A stretch of DNA of 64,000 nucleotides, from assembly GCA_003640385.1 (NCBI GenBank), contig RCAB01000133.1, forward strand, positions 62,001-126,000. Reading direction: 5' to 3'. The translations under genes and the position numbers were made by a program. The notes beneath the pieces were generated by a model. The model saw only the letters and a list, made by a program, of their open reading frames with translations, had not been told where the DNA came from and did no database searches. Of this stretch, positions 49,319-62,639 are shown piece by piece. This DNA is from Setaria digitata. Lineage: Eukaryota > Nematoda > Chromadorea > Rhabditida > Setariidae. Each line of letters opens with the position of its first letter. The first letter of the stretch is position 1.

Positions 49319-51525
49319 TCAGTTAAGTACAGATGACAAGTCAATACGATAAACAGCAATTTTAAAGTAGACAGTACAGAGACAAAAAAGAATTTCATTT
49401 TCATTGATTGATAAAGCACTGATACGATCCGCATCCGGAAGAACCGTCGTTTTAGCGATGGGACAGGTTTGACAAGTCTGTAGTGTACGAATGTAACTAG
49501 CAGATAATCTCACACTAAGCGAACAAAACAGTTTCATTTTTGGAAGAGAAAGGAGTAACCTCGTTAGAAAAATGAATCGAAGTTTGACGATTTAATGAGA
49601 AGTATATTTATAAATAAACTTACAGTTACGTCAGTCCATCCATAGACAAGTAAATTACCGTAAATATCCAATGTCATTACGATGTGCATATTATTCTGCA
49701 AATTAACTGTCGTTGCACAAATGAAATCTCCTGCCGGGTTTTCTAATGTCACTTCAGCACCACTTTCTGTAAGAAGGCAGTACAGTTCAAACACATTATA
49801 ATTGAATGCTACTAGGACCATTGGAAATGCGATAATTCAGGAAGTTTCATCTGCAGTGACGGAGTATAACATTCAAAAAGGACTGAATAAATTCTCCAAA
49901 TAGATACGATGACACATTCATGGAGTAGGTTTTAACGACTTTTTACAGGATCTAATACTATAAATTCTTAATACTGCTTACACACAAATAAATAACTTTG
50001 AAAAAAAAAAAGAACCTGGATTGAGTACAAGTAGTCGAGCGGCAAGTGATCCAACCAGACCCAAATATATTGGCTGATTGGGAACAGCAAGCTCTCGACT
50101 GAAAGGATTCGAAGCCAATGTTTGAGGCAAAATATTACAGCTATTTGAACCAAAATCAATCTTTACCACATAATTTTCATTTCGTTCTGCCAGGAGTACA
50201 TAATATTGACCAGAAGCTGTGGCACCAAGTGCAAAGCCGTAAACATGCGATGGTACTTCATACTTGTTCAGTGATGCCAGATGATTTGCGACGTATCGAT
50301 AAGTTCGCACTAATAATTTTATATCATTATAAAGAATATCATAACTACAACAAATTATCTTATGTAAAATTTATCCAAATAATACGCGGTAGCAATCAAC
50401 GATACTGACTAAGCTTATCGTTGGATAAAAAGAACTTTACTTTTCGAACAAGATAAGAACAAAATAGCCCAATTCTTGGAAACTAACTAACCACATCGAT
50501 CGGTCATCAAAACTAATAACTCCGATAAACCATCACCATCAATGTCACCGATGTATGAGCAGCATATATTAGCCTGGATAAATTGCTCGAAGAGTGGCAA
50601 AGGTTTGTGCATTTCTCCATTTTGGCCATCTATCTGTGGGAAGTCGAATGAACGTATCTGGCCACTTGCCGATATGGCAACTATTTCATCACTAAAATAT
50701 CGAAAGTAATAAATTAAGAGTTACATGGGGCATTTGACACCTGTGAAATGATAAATGATACATCACTTAAGAGTTCCATCAATAATTTAAATTATTATGC
50801 TTTAAAATCACTGATTTCCCACATGATGCTACTACAGCTAAGAATGTGCTCCTACCTGAATAGGCAAAGTTTAAAGTGACTTTACTATAGCACCAAACAA
50901 CTTTGAAGAAAGTATTCCCCTCTCTTCGAAAAAAACTGACCTGTTTTGTCTTAACTTTCCAAAACAAATTGTTGTCAAAGGACTTTTGGAAATATTTTCC
51001 AACTTTGCATATTGTCTGCTGGTAGTAAAAAACAATAACTGAAATAACATCAACTAACTAAGATATAGTGAAAAGATAAATATGAAGGAAGTATACAAAG
51101 GAGGTATTATCTTCCTGAAACTAAGAAAGACTCGACATGAAGTGAACAAAATCGACGAAAGTTATGTTCCACTCATCGCCTTATAATCTGCAAAATATTC
51201 CTTGAACAATTATTACTATAAAGCTGTACGCTTTCACTAATTCTACGGAGTGAATATGACTGCAACCGATTGACTTTAAAGACAGTTAAGACCATAGTCC
51301 TAATTTGTCTCTAACTTAGTAACATTACCCATGGAGAATACCAGAGGAGACTAACGTCACCATTACATTTGCCAACAATGATGAAAACTCGCTGATAGTT
51401 CCGTGACCATACCATCAACACACTAGAAGAAGGCACATTTAAATGGGTAGCAAATAGCGCAGCAGCATTAATACTTCCTCCAAGCCTAGTAGTTCGCGTC
51501 TCTGAGAGTATCATTTTAGAACATC
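49319..51525 (-). CDS. ITFG2: ITFG2-like FG-GAP/beta-propeller protein (KICSTOR subunit), start uncertain
   Basis: ITFG2 is part of the KICSTOR complex that places GATOR1 on lysosomes in amino-acid control of mTORC1 (family knowledge). Exons joining in phase: 51525-51329, 51002-50941, 50691-50492, 50309-50013, 49766-49624, 49477-49319 (about 352 residues). Family blocks: IIVGKCNGDVSLLWYSPW, then ISKSPLTTICFG, DEIVAISASGQIRSFDFP, the diagnostic YIGDIDGDGLSELLVLMTDR, then VRTYRY and LASLNKYEVPSHVYGF, and a final blade with DIYGNLLVYGW. The acidic DxDGDG loop is the Ca-binding-like FG-GAP motif. The start could be the ATG at 51514 or an exon further right, since the first exon opens in phase 1. 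It is the last of four head-to-tail genes on this strand. A few exon borders are by consensus only. Confidence 0.75.
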
Positions 51526-53414
51526 CTGGAAATAAGAGAGAATAACGTTTGAAACCTTAAGCTGGCTTTAATATATCGAATTATGAAAATTAAGGTTTCA
51601 TAAGATAGAGTAGATTTTGATGCGAATATCCTTTAGTAATGAACATGCTCCTATGCTTAAAATGTAATATCGTCGGTAAAACTAAACTTTTTCACTCCCT
51701 ATCTCTCAGTCTGGTCCAAGCAACCCATCCTGCCCCATTTGAATGATTAAATATGAGAACCAAGATACCGAAAAAAATGAAAAACCAGAATTTTCAAGGT
51801 GAATAACTTGAAAATAAATCCTAAGAAAAAAAAACCAGATACCAAGTAGTAAGGAAAACACAACATGAATTCTAGTGTATGAATTTTAACGAAAATAATC
51901 GAGAGATAATTTATTCTTCTAAGTTTTACATGGAATAAAACAGTCGATGCAGATAAGTTGATAAGTTAGAATAGAACAACTAACATTTGTAATCGAACAA
52001 CCGATATTGATAAATTGACAAGTTAATTAAATTTGTAATAACGAACTGCGTTCATTCACATGAGATTCATCCTTATCCCAGTTCTTTAAAATCCTCATGC
52101 AGGTATCATTAAGGAGAAAAAAAAAAAAGAATTAGATAGAAGTAAAGCTTGATCAATTCGTTGAAAAGTCTCGCTGACACATGGAGCAAGGAACAAATGA
52201 AGAAGTCATTTGAAATGTTGAACGAATACTTCCAAATGAAATTTTTGAAAATATTAAATTAATTTCATCAAGTGTTTTATATAAGTTGATAGCATACCGA
52301 AATGATAAATTAAGAGATTTAAAAATTTACGAGATTGGATAAATCAACAACTGCTTACAAAAATTACTATATGTTAAGGATCGAATATCAACAAATGCAT
52401 CAACTTATACTTGCTAGAATTTAATAAATATTATATGGATCGCCTTTCCCATGAAATAAACATGTAATAATTTAAGATTACTTTGATAACCATTAATCAA
52501 TAACATTATTAAAAGCAGTTCCAAATAACAAAAAATTTTAATGGCAAAAAATGAAAACAATGGAAAGAAACATATCAAAAACCAATTCCGTCCCCTTAAA
52601 TTCTATTGCCAAATTTTACCTGAAATTGTTGCGTGCGTATTACACCCGGAAAGCCATATACAGATCTAGTAATGTCCCCCATTAATGAATTTATAAACCA
52701 AACATGTGACAACAGATATATAATAGGCAAATTAATTATAGAAGTATAAGAATGAAAACGATCATCAACTGCTATAACCTATCAATTAATGCAGATAAAA
52801 GAGTCTGGGGGTAAAAACTAGCTGATAATTTAATTGACATAAAGAGAAAGAGGGAATCTTTCTTTCTGTAGAACAGCAATTAAAATGACTTTCAAAGAAC
52901 TTTAAAGTTATAGAAAAAATTATGTTCTTCTGTGGCTAATCAAATAATTTAAACTCTTTTTCAATTATGTTCTGTAAAAGGAAATTGATACGTACAAAGA
53001 GATAATAAAATATCTTGCGTATATGCTAGAATTTGAAGAAATCAACACCATAATTACTCCAGTTACTACTGTTGTCGGTAAAATATGTTAATAAAAACAA
53101 AAAAGCAATTGACTGTAAACCTTAAGATCAAAAGAGGAAAGGGAGGAAAAAAACAGAAAAGAAAAAGCTGAAATAAATGTTCATAAACAGTGTAGTTCTA
53201 AGCAATAAAGCATTATGATAGTCGTCATCAAGACAAACTTCTCGGAGCCGATCGAGATGACATAACTGAAAAAAAAAAAACAAAGAGTAAAAAATATGCA
53301 AGCGAAATTAAGATCCATAAAAAACAGAGATAGGCAAATAAGTGATAAGTGTGCGTAGCAGAGAGCGAAGAAATCGAATTTAACATAATTTAAACCGAAC
53401 CTTTATCGAAGTTT
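51526..53414. other. Intergenic between FBXO and ITFG2 genes
   Basis: About 1.9 kb, AT-rich. May contain a 5' exon of ITFG2 and the F-box gene's 3' UTR. No other gene seen. Confidence 0.45.
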
Positions 53415-55399
53415 TTATCTTGACTGTACAGATTTCCGCTCACCATTACCATAATTTATAACTACGGAAGCATTAGCCATTTTCGAACCATAATGACCAG
53501 CCCAAAACTGTTCATCTTTTCCGCTGTGTTTAAATAATACGTAACGAATGCCTTTAGGATAATCCGAAAATGTATGCTCAATTTTCTGCCACCCAGTCTC
53601 TAAAAAAAAAGATTATGAAGATTACCGAAAATTCACTGAAAGTTTTATTTATCCATAAACTAGTATGATGTGCAAAAACATCATCAGTCCGCGCAATAAA
53701 ACCACACACACACACACACACACACACACCTTGTTAATGCTGATGTGCTTGAATATTCTTTTCAGAAAAGAAATAAATCTAAAAATTTACCTCTTAAAAA
53801 TCGAACACGAATTATTGACGTGTCAGTTGTTTCATCATGCCGTGGCATAACACGCTGTCGGCCAAGACGACGGTACTGTGCACATACAAGAATTCCCGGT
53901 ATTGATCTAAATGCCAAAGGCATAGATCCATCATCAACTTGATCATGAACATGATGATCATTATAAAGCAGTTGAACTTCCAATAAGTATATCGATGTGC
54001 AATCGAAGCGGCAAGTACAATACTCCGAAACCGTAATTGGTGGACAAAATTCATCCAGAAAGGCGGGCTAAATAAAGGGTTGGAACACTATGGAGAAAAA
54101 CTGTCATAAGAATCTAAATTTCAATCACTGATGAATACTGCTTATGTTAAATAAAATGATGAAAATATGAGGTCTCTCAGATAGCCCTATACAAATATTA
54201 GCAAATAAATCAAAAAAAAATTCAGGTAAAATGAATTTAAATACCGGCGATACTTCTTTGAATCATAAGCAGCTTGAAAAAAAAAAAAAAAAAAAAAGAC
54301 TGAGTTATGAAGAAACCAGTTACTTCGATTCCTTCCTTCCACAAATCAATGATTTGAAATTTACTGCACCAACCATAACTTGTCGCAAATGCAATTGGAA
54401 TATCTATCGACGAATCTGCACAACCTTTTGGCGGTTTTTCGATTACGAATCTAGATTATTATTTTATTATACAAAATTTAACCAAAAAGCAACAGCCGGT
54501 CATTAACGGTGCCTCTCTTACAAGTTACTATGTATTCATGTATTATCCGATCTTACATGTATTCAGGATTGGTTAATAGCAGTAAGCATATCTATATTAG
54601 CTCTTTGTCTTGGAGCTACGTATTTTTTTACAACTTATTTCATATTTAATCTGCAAAAAATTCAAAGCAATCAAATGAAAACTTTACCCATCACCGCCAT
54701 TTTCACCTACTTCCCAGTTCTGAAGAGATCCATCGCCACCACTAGGATTGCGAACCAAATTTCGATTGAAAGTTCGCTTTATGGAAACTTTTTTGACATT
54801 CAGTGAGGGTTCACTTCGTAAAGAACTTGGAGGCAAATCTAGTGATCGATACATCATATAATTCACCCAAAAACCCGGAGCCGATAAAACACTGCGCCAC
54901 CGACGACAAACCTATAACAAGAACCTATTTACTCTATACTACCGTGCGCTACAGCTGTCAATAATTTCATACTACTACAAGTTTAATAAAATAAAGAGTC
55001 CAAGACAAAAAAAAAGTAGTAATTAGCACACGGCATTGGACCATCGAAGTGCCTCCAATAAAACACATTTTCTAATGAAACTGAGAAAAAAACAACTTGC
55101 CAGAGGGCATACGTAACCAATATCATGAGGATTATCAACTCTGATTAAAATCTCTGTAAGAATTTGGGGAGGAATTGGTGCTCCGTGGATACAGATGTCG
55201 CTTCTGCCCTCTGAAATAAGCAAGTTTGTTTCGCTAAAATTAAAGTAGTTCGCAAAAACCCCCATCCTCTCATAGTTCTCCAAGAATCTCTACGTGTCAT
55301 GGGAAATTCCTTAAACCATGAATAATAAATATACATACCGTCGCTTTGATCTTTGGCTTCACTTTGGGATGAGAACGGAATTACCTCCATTACTTCCAT
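53415..55399 (-). CDS. F-box protein with FBA (glycan-binding) domain, FBXO2/6/27/44-like
   Basis: Substrate receptor of an SCF ubiquitin ligase; in vertebrates this class recognises N-glycans on misfolded glycoproteins in ER-associated degradation. Exons in phase: 55399-55339, 55210-55113, 54911-54688, 54450-54324, 54067-53791, 53599-53415, giving 323 residues. The F-box is at residues about 25-75 (PPQILTEILIRVDNPHDIGY joined to VCRRWRSVL). The FBA domain follows: RNLVRNPSGGDGSLQNWEV, ENGGDG, FATSYGWCSKFQIIDL, then WQKIEHTFSDYPKGIRYVLF and DEQFWAGHYGSKMANASVV. The FW-AG pair sits where Fbs proteins carry the aromatic sugar-binding pair. The stop is preceded by a short polar tail. The CA repeat lies in the last intron. 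All six exons join without phase conflict. Confidence 0.88.
53702..53730. repeat. CA dinucleotide microsatellite
   Basis: An uninterrupted run of about 13 CA units inside the last intron of the F-box/FBA gene. A shorter CA run is at about 56149-56164. Confidence 0.95.
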
Positions 55400-55838
55400 A
55401 TACAGTTCATCTACAATCTTTAACAATTACAAAGTATAAAGGAGAATATTTAGAACTGTCACAAGCATTTCCAGAAAGTAATCGTCCAATAGCTTGAAAT
55501 CTAAATCGTATGTTGGAAGATGACTCATTTAGCAACACACATTAGCCCACTGATGGGCAAACTAAATAAAGGTACGTTGTGAAATGAGAACAACAGTCCT
55601 CCAATCAATAACACAAAACCTCTTATCACAATTAAAATTATAGATCCTGTATTTCAGGTCTAACGTCTGAATTTCAAAAACGATGAGAAATAATCAAAAT
55701 TAGCACGAAGGAAATAAAATAAAACAAAGTATGATTGATAACAAATATGCAAGCGAAAAAAAAAAGCAAACCAAAAATCAAAGCAAATCAAGTTCAAATT
55801 TGAGCTGTTGAGACGTATTTATTCAAGGAAAATATCTG

Positions 55839-55991
55839 AATGTTTCAGTACGCGATTTTCTGGAATAAACCGGAAATGTGAAGACCGTTTGCTAGGAAAG
55901 CGATAATAACTAAANAATGTTTCAGTACGCGATTTTTTGGAATAAACCGGAAATGTGAAGACCGTTTGCTAGGAAAGCGATAATAACTAAA
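55839..55991. repeat. Direct duplication around a single N
   Basis: Two copies of 76 bases (55839-55914 and 55916-55991) separated by an N at 55915, with one base difference. Assembly overlap artefact is likely. It lies between the YIPF6 and F-box genes. Confidence 0.85.
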
Positions 55992-56576
55992 TGTTTTATT
56001 ACATCTGTACATGAAGATTTGTAATAGGACGAAATGAGCAAAACATTTTGAAAATTAATGAATCTTCAAATTACAACTGAAAGGGAAAAAACTGAATTAT
56101 AAAAATATCGTTTCCATTATATCATGACAGAGAGAAAAAGGGGACACTGCACACACACACACACAGATAGGAATTTGATATGAGTCAACATAGTCATTTT
56201 CCGTCCTCGAATTCAATATTTGAACCTTTTTATATGCATAACTTAATTAAACCAACTACATATAAATATAATATACCCGACTACCAAGAAAAAATATCTG
56301 GAATATATTGATTATATACTAAATGATGATTTTACCTTTGAAGAAAAATCATAACAAGAAAGGCTAAAGAATAACAGAAATAGTATGAGGCCTAGCATAA
56401 GTTCTTCAAATAAGCACTTAAATACAACGGTTAACGAATAGGTTGCTTCGAATATTATCACTTATCGAATGAAATAATTTTCAAAATCCTTTAAAGCTAA
56501 CTGAGAAATTTCTATACAATGGAAATGAATAGTGAAATCTGAAACCAGCAGTTAACCAAAAAAGAATCAGAAACTA

Positions 56577-58971
56577 GAATGTGAAATAACGATCCAACTC
56601 ACGACGAAATAGAATAAAAAAATAGGGTACAGTGCGAGCAACTTCCGTCGGGGTGGCTGCGAACCAGAAATAAACACCATAGATGCTGAAAAACGCAGAT
56701 ATTTCCAAAACTGAAAAATTTCTTACAAACATTTTCATCCAGTTAGCTTCCCCATTTTAAGAAAACAAAAACTTTCCCTTTTCTATGCAACGTTTAGGAT
56801 CAAAAAAAAAAAAAAAACTATTGCAATAAAATTACCATATATTGCCCATGTAAAGCCGACCACTGTCACTAGGAGACGTAAAGCGAAAAGAAATACAGTT
56901 TGTTCGGAGTTTATTTCAATAAATTTACATACTACAGCTGCTAAACCAGGAGGCAACAAACAGTATCCAAGCACACAAAGCGATTGAAAAAATGATCTAA
57001 AAGAATCCATAATAGTATATGCTAATAAATATCAGTAGCAAAAAAGGAAACATGAATTTATTATTTAAAACAAAGTACAGGAGTTTAACTATATGTAAAT
57101 CAATTCGCTATGATGCTAGTTTTCGATTTGATTCAATTAGCAGTTAAAAATATTATCGGACAATGTAGACACGAGCAGTAATTTTGAGCTTACTGTAGTG
57201 TCTATTTTGCATCCATGAAAAACAAATTAGCAGTCAAAATTCTACGATTAAAATATTCAGGAAAACTATTCAACAACAATTATTTACTGTTCCCACAGAA
57301 AAAAAGATATAAGTAATTACATGTTACCACCAAGCAGCTTTGTATTCAAAGTGACAATGCATGAGCCGAAGAATGTTAAAGTGAAAACTTCCGTAAAATG
57401 AGGGCCTTTGCCGTTTTTGCCTCCTTGCAGCAATCTCAAAAGAACCAATCATACTTACTGAAGAAATAATATTAAATGGCAAAGAAAAAAAACCATTTTC
57501 CCTTGTTTTGTTCGACNAACGAAAACAAATTTCCAAAAAAGCTTCAACCATTTTCCCTTGTTTTGTTCGACAAATGGAAGAAAGATGAAAGAGCACATTA
57601 CAGATCGTGATAATATGTAATGAGCATGAAATCTCCTAGCAAAAAGTGGTTACGAAAAAACAAAACCGCTGTACCAGACACTGCTAACAAAAAAAAAAGG
57701 TGTTATTATTCTTAGCAACTACGACAATGCCCTAATCAGAGAAGCATACCACTCTGAAGAAGCCAAAGATAATATAAGTCAAGAAGAAATGGTGCCAGTC
57801 AATTACAAATTTCCTTAAAAAAATGAAATTTGATAAAAGTGACGATAGCAACCAAAGGACTTACAACGAAATGAAGACACATATAAACAGCGGTCCCCAA
57901 AGATCCCAGTCACGTAATAACTGTTGACTGTTCTTTGGCGCCAAAACCTGCCCAAATTTTGTACCGATAGTACGCAAGTCTCGTCTCTAAGAAAAATGAC
58001 GGAATCCTATTAATGGCGTAAAAAACTGCTTAAAGAAGATTGATAACATGTTCTATTTTTAGCGAAAAAAGACTTTTATTCTCTAAACCATGGAAGATCT
58101 ACAAAATTCAAGTAAACAGGATGTCTTTAAAATTGAAAATTTGGGAGTTGACAGTGAATTTTCTTGAATAATGTAACTAAAAAGCTATTATAAATAATTA
58201 AAACACTGAAACTAACAATGGTATCCCAGACCGGCTCATCCAAAGTATCAAAATCGCTACATAAATCGGGTTCAGTGATAGAATGCTTTGACTTAAATAA
58301 AGTTGCTCCGGAAATTTTCCCACTTAAATCAACTTGTTGCTGATCACGTCTCTCTTGTTCCTTCGCTGAGATTTCTTTTTCCAGCTAAATAATACAATTT
58401 ATCCGGACTACCTAGTACAATCGGTATAATCTTGGCATAACTGCTACTGTTTAATTAAAGGAAGGACTAACTGAAAGAAATAGATTACTTGACCGGTGGT
58501 ATCTTCAGCCAGTCAACTAAATCGTTACCGATGTGCTACCTGGTTTCTGGCTAGACAGCAGTGCACATTTAAGACTGCAGTGATCCATTCAAGACTTTTA
58601 TATCTTAAAAAGTTTAAAAATACGAAATCTGCACTAACCAATTCAATATCAATCGAAGCATTTCCAAAATTGTGAGCCATCTCTACACTTCCTTGCGGTT
58701 CCGGAAAAGACTATTACAAAACAAGTGAAGCATTTGAAACATAAACTGTAATCTGAACCAGTCGTATTATGGTGGAGTGTCTTTTTCCTTTTCAACTAGG
58801 AAATATCACATAAAAAAATAACCTAATTAACTCACCAATTAAAGGATTAGTATGTGCACCGTGATTAACTCTCAGATCAACTAAAATATTTTCAGTAGCT
58901 GATATGGTTGTGGATCCACAATAAACGATTGGTCCTGTTGACAGCGGCGCAGACGATGCCGTATCAGACAT
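56577..58971 (-). CDS. YIPF6: YIPF6-like Yip1-domain membrane protein
   Basis: Multi-pass Golgi/ER membrane protein of the Yip1 family, linked to Rab-dependent vesicle traffic. Exons: 58971 to about 58836-58850, 58710-58639, 58384-58217, 57986-57865, 57434-57321, 56996-56836, 56695-56577; all join in phase except the first donor, which is ambiguous. Family blocks: EPVWDTIRRDLRTIGTKFG, LLRDWDLWGPLFICV, then LLQGG, FTEVFTLTFFGSCIVTLN, KLLGGNISFFQSLCVLGYC, and the C-terminal SQPPRRKLLALYPIFLFYFV, with five hydrophobic segments expected and seen. Exon 57434 follows a TTTGAG acceptor, which is required to keep frame (ISL-LLQGG). The N at 57516 with its short duplication falls in intron 4 and does not affect coding. 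The N-terminal 100 residues are polar and poorly conserved, as usual. Confidence 0.87.
57490..57571. repeat. Short direct duplication beside a single N
   Basis: A 26-base segment (about 57490-57515, then N at 57516) recurs at 57546-57571. It sits in the fourth intron of the YIPF6 gene. Probably an assembly join. Confidence 0.75.
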
Positions 58972-59495
58972 ACATTTATTTTACTGACACCTTAGGCGCC
59001 ACCTAAACTGCAGAAGTACTAGTAGGAGAGAAATGACTTGGCCTGAGTCATTCCGTTTTAAAGTTGGAAGCGACTAAAAACAAAAATATTTACCAACTTC
59101 TAAATGATCACAACGCCGTTGAAGAATAACTGTGAAAAATAAGCTTAAAGATAATCTTGAAAGATGCTTGAGGGCTTACTTGCACAATCACCTTTTTTTT
59201 TTTTTTTTTACTATTTCATGAAAACATAATGGAGTGCCGAGGGAATTTCAGAATTTCGCTTCACGTTTAGTTATGCCTATCCACTAAAATTCACTAATAC
59301 TCGAAAGACCGATAAGCTTATGTAGGGAAATAAGTTTCCTTTATTGCTTAATAACACTATTAACCTTAATTTCTACATGTCTTAATAAACAGAAAAAAAA
59401 AAGATTCGCATTACCGGCGTATACAAAGCAGAATAGAAGGTAAATTTTTGGTAAAAACATTTCTAATCATAGCAGTTTACAAATACAATGAAACA

Positions 59496-59501
59496 TTTAT
59501 T
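59496..59501 (-). terminator. Likely polyadenylation signal of PRP31
   Basis: AATAAA on the minus strand about 230 bases after the PRP31 stop codon and well before the YIPF6 start. Confidence 0.45.
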
Positions 59502-59728
59502 GAATTCAGTAAAAACAAACGAACAAAATAAACTGCACAATATAACAAATCACATTTAAATTTCTATAACAGTAATCTTGAATATTCCCTCTGGACTAGT
59601 ATTAAAAGAAAAAAAAAAATCCCGGCATAAGTTGCCGACTGTACACTGCAAAAAAGAAAAGACTTTTTTAAATGCTTGGGATGTGAGAAGTTGTGAATAT
59701 TCCAAAAAATTCCTAGATTATTTTCATG

Positions 59729-62639
59729 CTATGGTCGTAACAAGGGAGTCTGAACTTTTACAAATGCTGCAGAAGGTGAAAAATAAGTTGTAGAAGAGGA
59801 CCCAACATGATCCGATTTTACGGTTGGATTTACAATCTCTAATCCCAGAACGGGGGTGAAGGTTACGCTTGAAGAAGTGCCCGCTGCTCGAGAACGAATC
59901 GACGTCACACCACCCATTGAGCGCTGTCGTTCCATTGTTTTTTGAAGTTTTTGTGACATTCTTGAAATAAATTTTCATTTTTTATACAGTTGTAAACTCA
60001 GTTCTGGATAAACGATAAAAGGAACATTTGTATAGTATAGCAACTTACTGCCTTACCGAGAGGTTCTCCAGCTCAAAAAGATGAACATTGATCAGGAAGC
60101 ACATAGGCTAAGAAATTCAAAAATTTAGCACGGCTTACCTGGCCCTTGTTTTCGGATCAACTGTAGCACTTCTGATGCGACTTCCTGATGATGGGCCGCT
60201 CAGTGCCTGTCCAAGTGAAAATCCCATATTTTCTTGGATGACATCTTCGGCCAATTCACCAAAATTCATACGATTCGATTTTTTTCGTAATTCAGTCATA
60301 CCCAATCGTTCCTTCATTTTTCTCACTCGCCGTCCACCTCGTTTCTTACTAGCCTTGAAAGTTCAATAATATAAAATCAATTGACTTCAAGAAAAACGAA
60401 CAACTGAATGACAGTTCATTTCATTAAGAACCAGTTAGTGTTTTGTCTTTTACTAATGACCACTACACGTCAAACAGGCAACATACACTTTCTAAAACAC
60501 GCTAACTACGGCACTTCAAAGCTGCATCGCCTGCTCCATTCTTTAAAGCTTCCATTCCTATATAACTTCATCTGTATTACTTTAAAGAAGAAATAATAAG
60601 TGACTCACTGAATTTCATCAAATTTCTAAGTGTCCTAATAAAATACATGAACCACCTTATCCAAAGGTTTTGGTAGAGGTTTTGCAGCTTTCACTGGTGG
60701 AGGTTCCAACATTTTTTCTATTTTTTGCTTTATTTGTTCAAATAAGCTTTTTCCGATCGAACCATCCGACGATTCATGGATAAAATCAACGCGTGCAGCC
60801 AGTGTTGTTTTCGCGGCTAATAATCGAGCAGCCTTCTGTCTGAAAATTATTAAAAAGTAAAAATTCTTATTCCGAATGTTAATGAACTGCTCCATAAATC
60901 AATTCAGTCAAGTTCTAGCGCAATTTTTCCTTCTACGGAATTAGCGAAATAAATTTTATAGTCAAAAGCAATGATACCTCAGATCTGGTGGGACTCCCTG
61001 TACAACGGGATGAAAAAAAAGGAAGCCAGCATGAGGTAAAACAGCTGTGGAACTAAAACCGCTTAGCGTTTTCTTCTGCGCACCAAGAATCAGTACATTG
61101 CAAGCAGGAAGGCGAGCCAATGGAGCAAGACCTGGAAGACAATATTTCGAGAATGAAAGGAAATTAAACGATATTAGGTAGGAAGTGTCGACCTGAATGA
61201 AATGCCTTGTAATTAGCTCTTTTGTAAACGACTGTGTTTAAGTAATATGACTTACTACTCTTCTCTTAATTAGGTTAAGAAGCGTAACACTGTTTCAAAC
61301 TAGCTAATATTCACAGAAGGGGCAAAAATCAACTCTTAATAAGGTTAAAACTTACCTCCAGCTTTAGCAACAATCATTGCTGCCGTGCCAGCTCCCAAAA
61401 TTTCGCAAAGATTTGGTGCAATGAGTGCCATCCTCGATTCAACTAGTTGGTACATATTAAGTCGATCGGTGTGCAATTTTTCAGCCATATCACATGCTTC
61501 CTGCACTGCTGCTAATTCATCTGGTTCTAGTGCCTTTCCCTGCGTAGTTGACGCTGTCACGCTAACTACTATGCATGTTGCGGGTGCCAGAATTTCACTG
61601 AAATTTATATAATATTAAGTGATATCAAATTAATATTGGAAAATACTTGAAAAACAGTGGATATAAATTATTAAAAAGAGTTGACCTTAAAATCTGCTTG
61701 TTCTGTCCCTTGGTGGAAATATCATTCCCGAGAAGTTTAACAGTTGCCAAATATTCTAGAGCGTTTGGTACTAGAGATTCTAATTCCGGAAAACGCTTTT
61801 CATATTTATCGCGAACAAACTTATGAATAACGTTCAGTTCTTGATCTACTTCAGCTGCAAGCTGCAAAAACAAGCTAGCCCTTGAAGTCTGATTTCTTTT
61901 GAAAATATTTTCAAACAAGAAAAAAAACAAATGTTCAAAACGACAGAATATGGAATGTTTATTAAATATAGGTGGACAGTACTGCTCAATTCCTCACGGA
62001 AATGATCACGCAATATTCTCCTTTTCTTTTTTTTAGGATTTACGACCAAAAACAAATGAAAGAAGAAGACAGTGAAGTTTGCTCTGTGAAAGTTTATCCA
62101 AATAATAAAAGTAAGGGAGAGCATTTTCAAAAATACATCATAAATTTAGCAAAAAAAGTGACAAGATTCTACTCACTCCAGAAAGTTCTACAATCAATTT
62201 GTACTGAGGATCTGCTTCCAAGGGTTTTGTAACTGGTGGAATTTCCTTCAAATTTAGTTGCTCCTGCATTTTGTCGATGAGATCTTTGTAACTATAAAAT
62301 AATTAAAACACTTAAAACTAATCAAATGTGATCTTTCACATAACTGCAGTTTATTACACTAGAATAAAAAAAGGGAAAACAAGAATTAAAAAAATAAAAA
62401 ATAGATGCACATTCCGAGTTTCGCAATATTGCTAGAAATATTTAAGGGTGCGTTCCATACTACTTATTATCATACTTCTGATTCGCTAATAATTTTGCCA
62501 CGGATCCAACTCGATCATAGACATTCATCGATGGTAGTTGCTCATTCACTTCTTCTAAGCCTTCCACCCCATCCTGTTCCGTCTCCTCCACTAATTCTTC
62601 ATCTTCCAAATCCGCCAGTAACTCATCCGCAAGTGACAT
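59729..62639 (-). CDS. PRPF31: PRP31 / PRPF31, U4/U6-U5 tri-snRNP splicing factor
   Basis: Nuclear protein that binds the U4 snRNA 15.5K complex and is needed to assemble the tri-snRNP. Exons, all joining in phase: 62639-62476, 62291-62177, 61861-61686, 61597-61356, 61131-60978, 60839-60656, 60353-60139, 59960-59729; 493 residues, close to the human length. Blocks: an acidic N-terminus after MSLADELLADLEDEE, the helical NOSIC region (IHKFVRDKYEKRFPELESLV, NALEYLATVKLLGND), the Nop domain (NLCEILGAGTAAMIVAKAGG, LPACNVLILGAQKKTLSGFS, LPHAGFLFFHPVVQ, DLRQKAARLLAAK), then a basic tail with KKRGGRRVRKMKERLGMTE and GFSLGQALSG. No damage is seen. The first gene of the four-gene head-to-tail run; AATAAA on the minus strand lies at 59501-59496. 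Confidence 0.97.

Noticed and set aside
54231..54506. 91-residue + strand open frame
   Set aside because: Antisense shadow of the FBA-domain exon 54450-54324 plus an A-rich run.
57740..57830. Hydrophobic open stretch in the YIPF6 fourth intron (minus)
   Set aside because: The flanking exons join in phase and rebuild the family sequence without it; including it would break the conserved LLQGG context.
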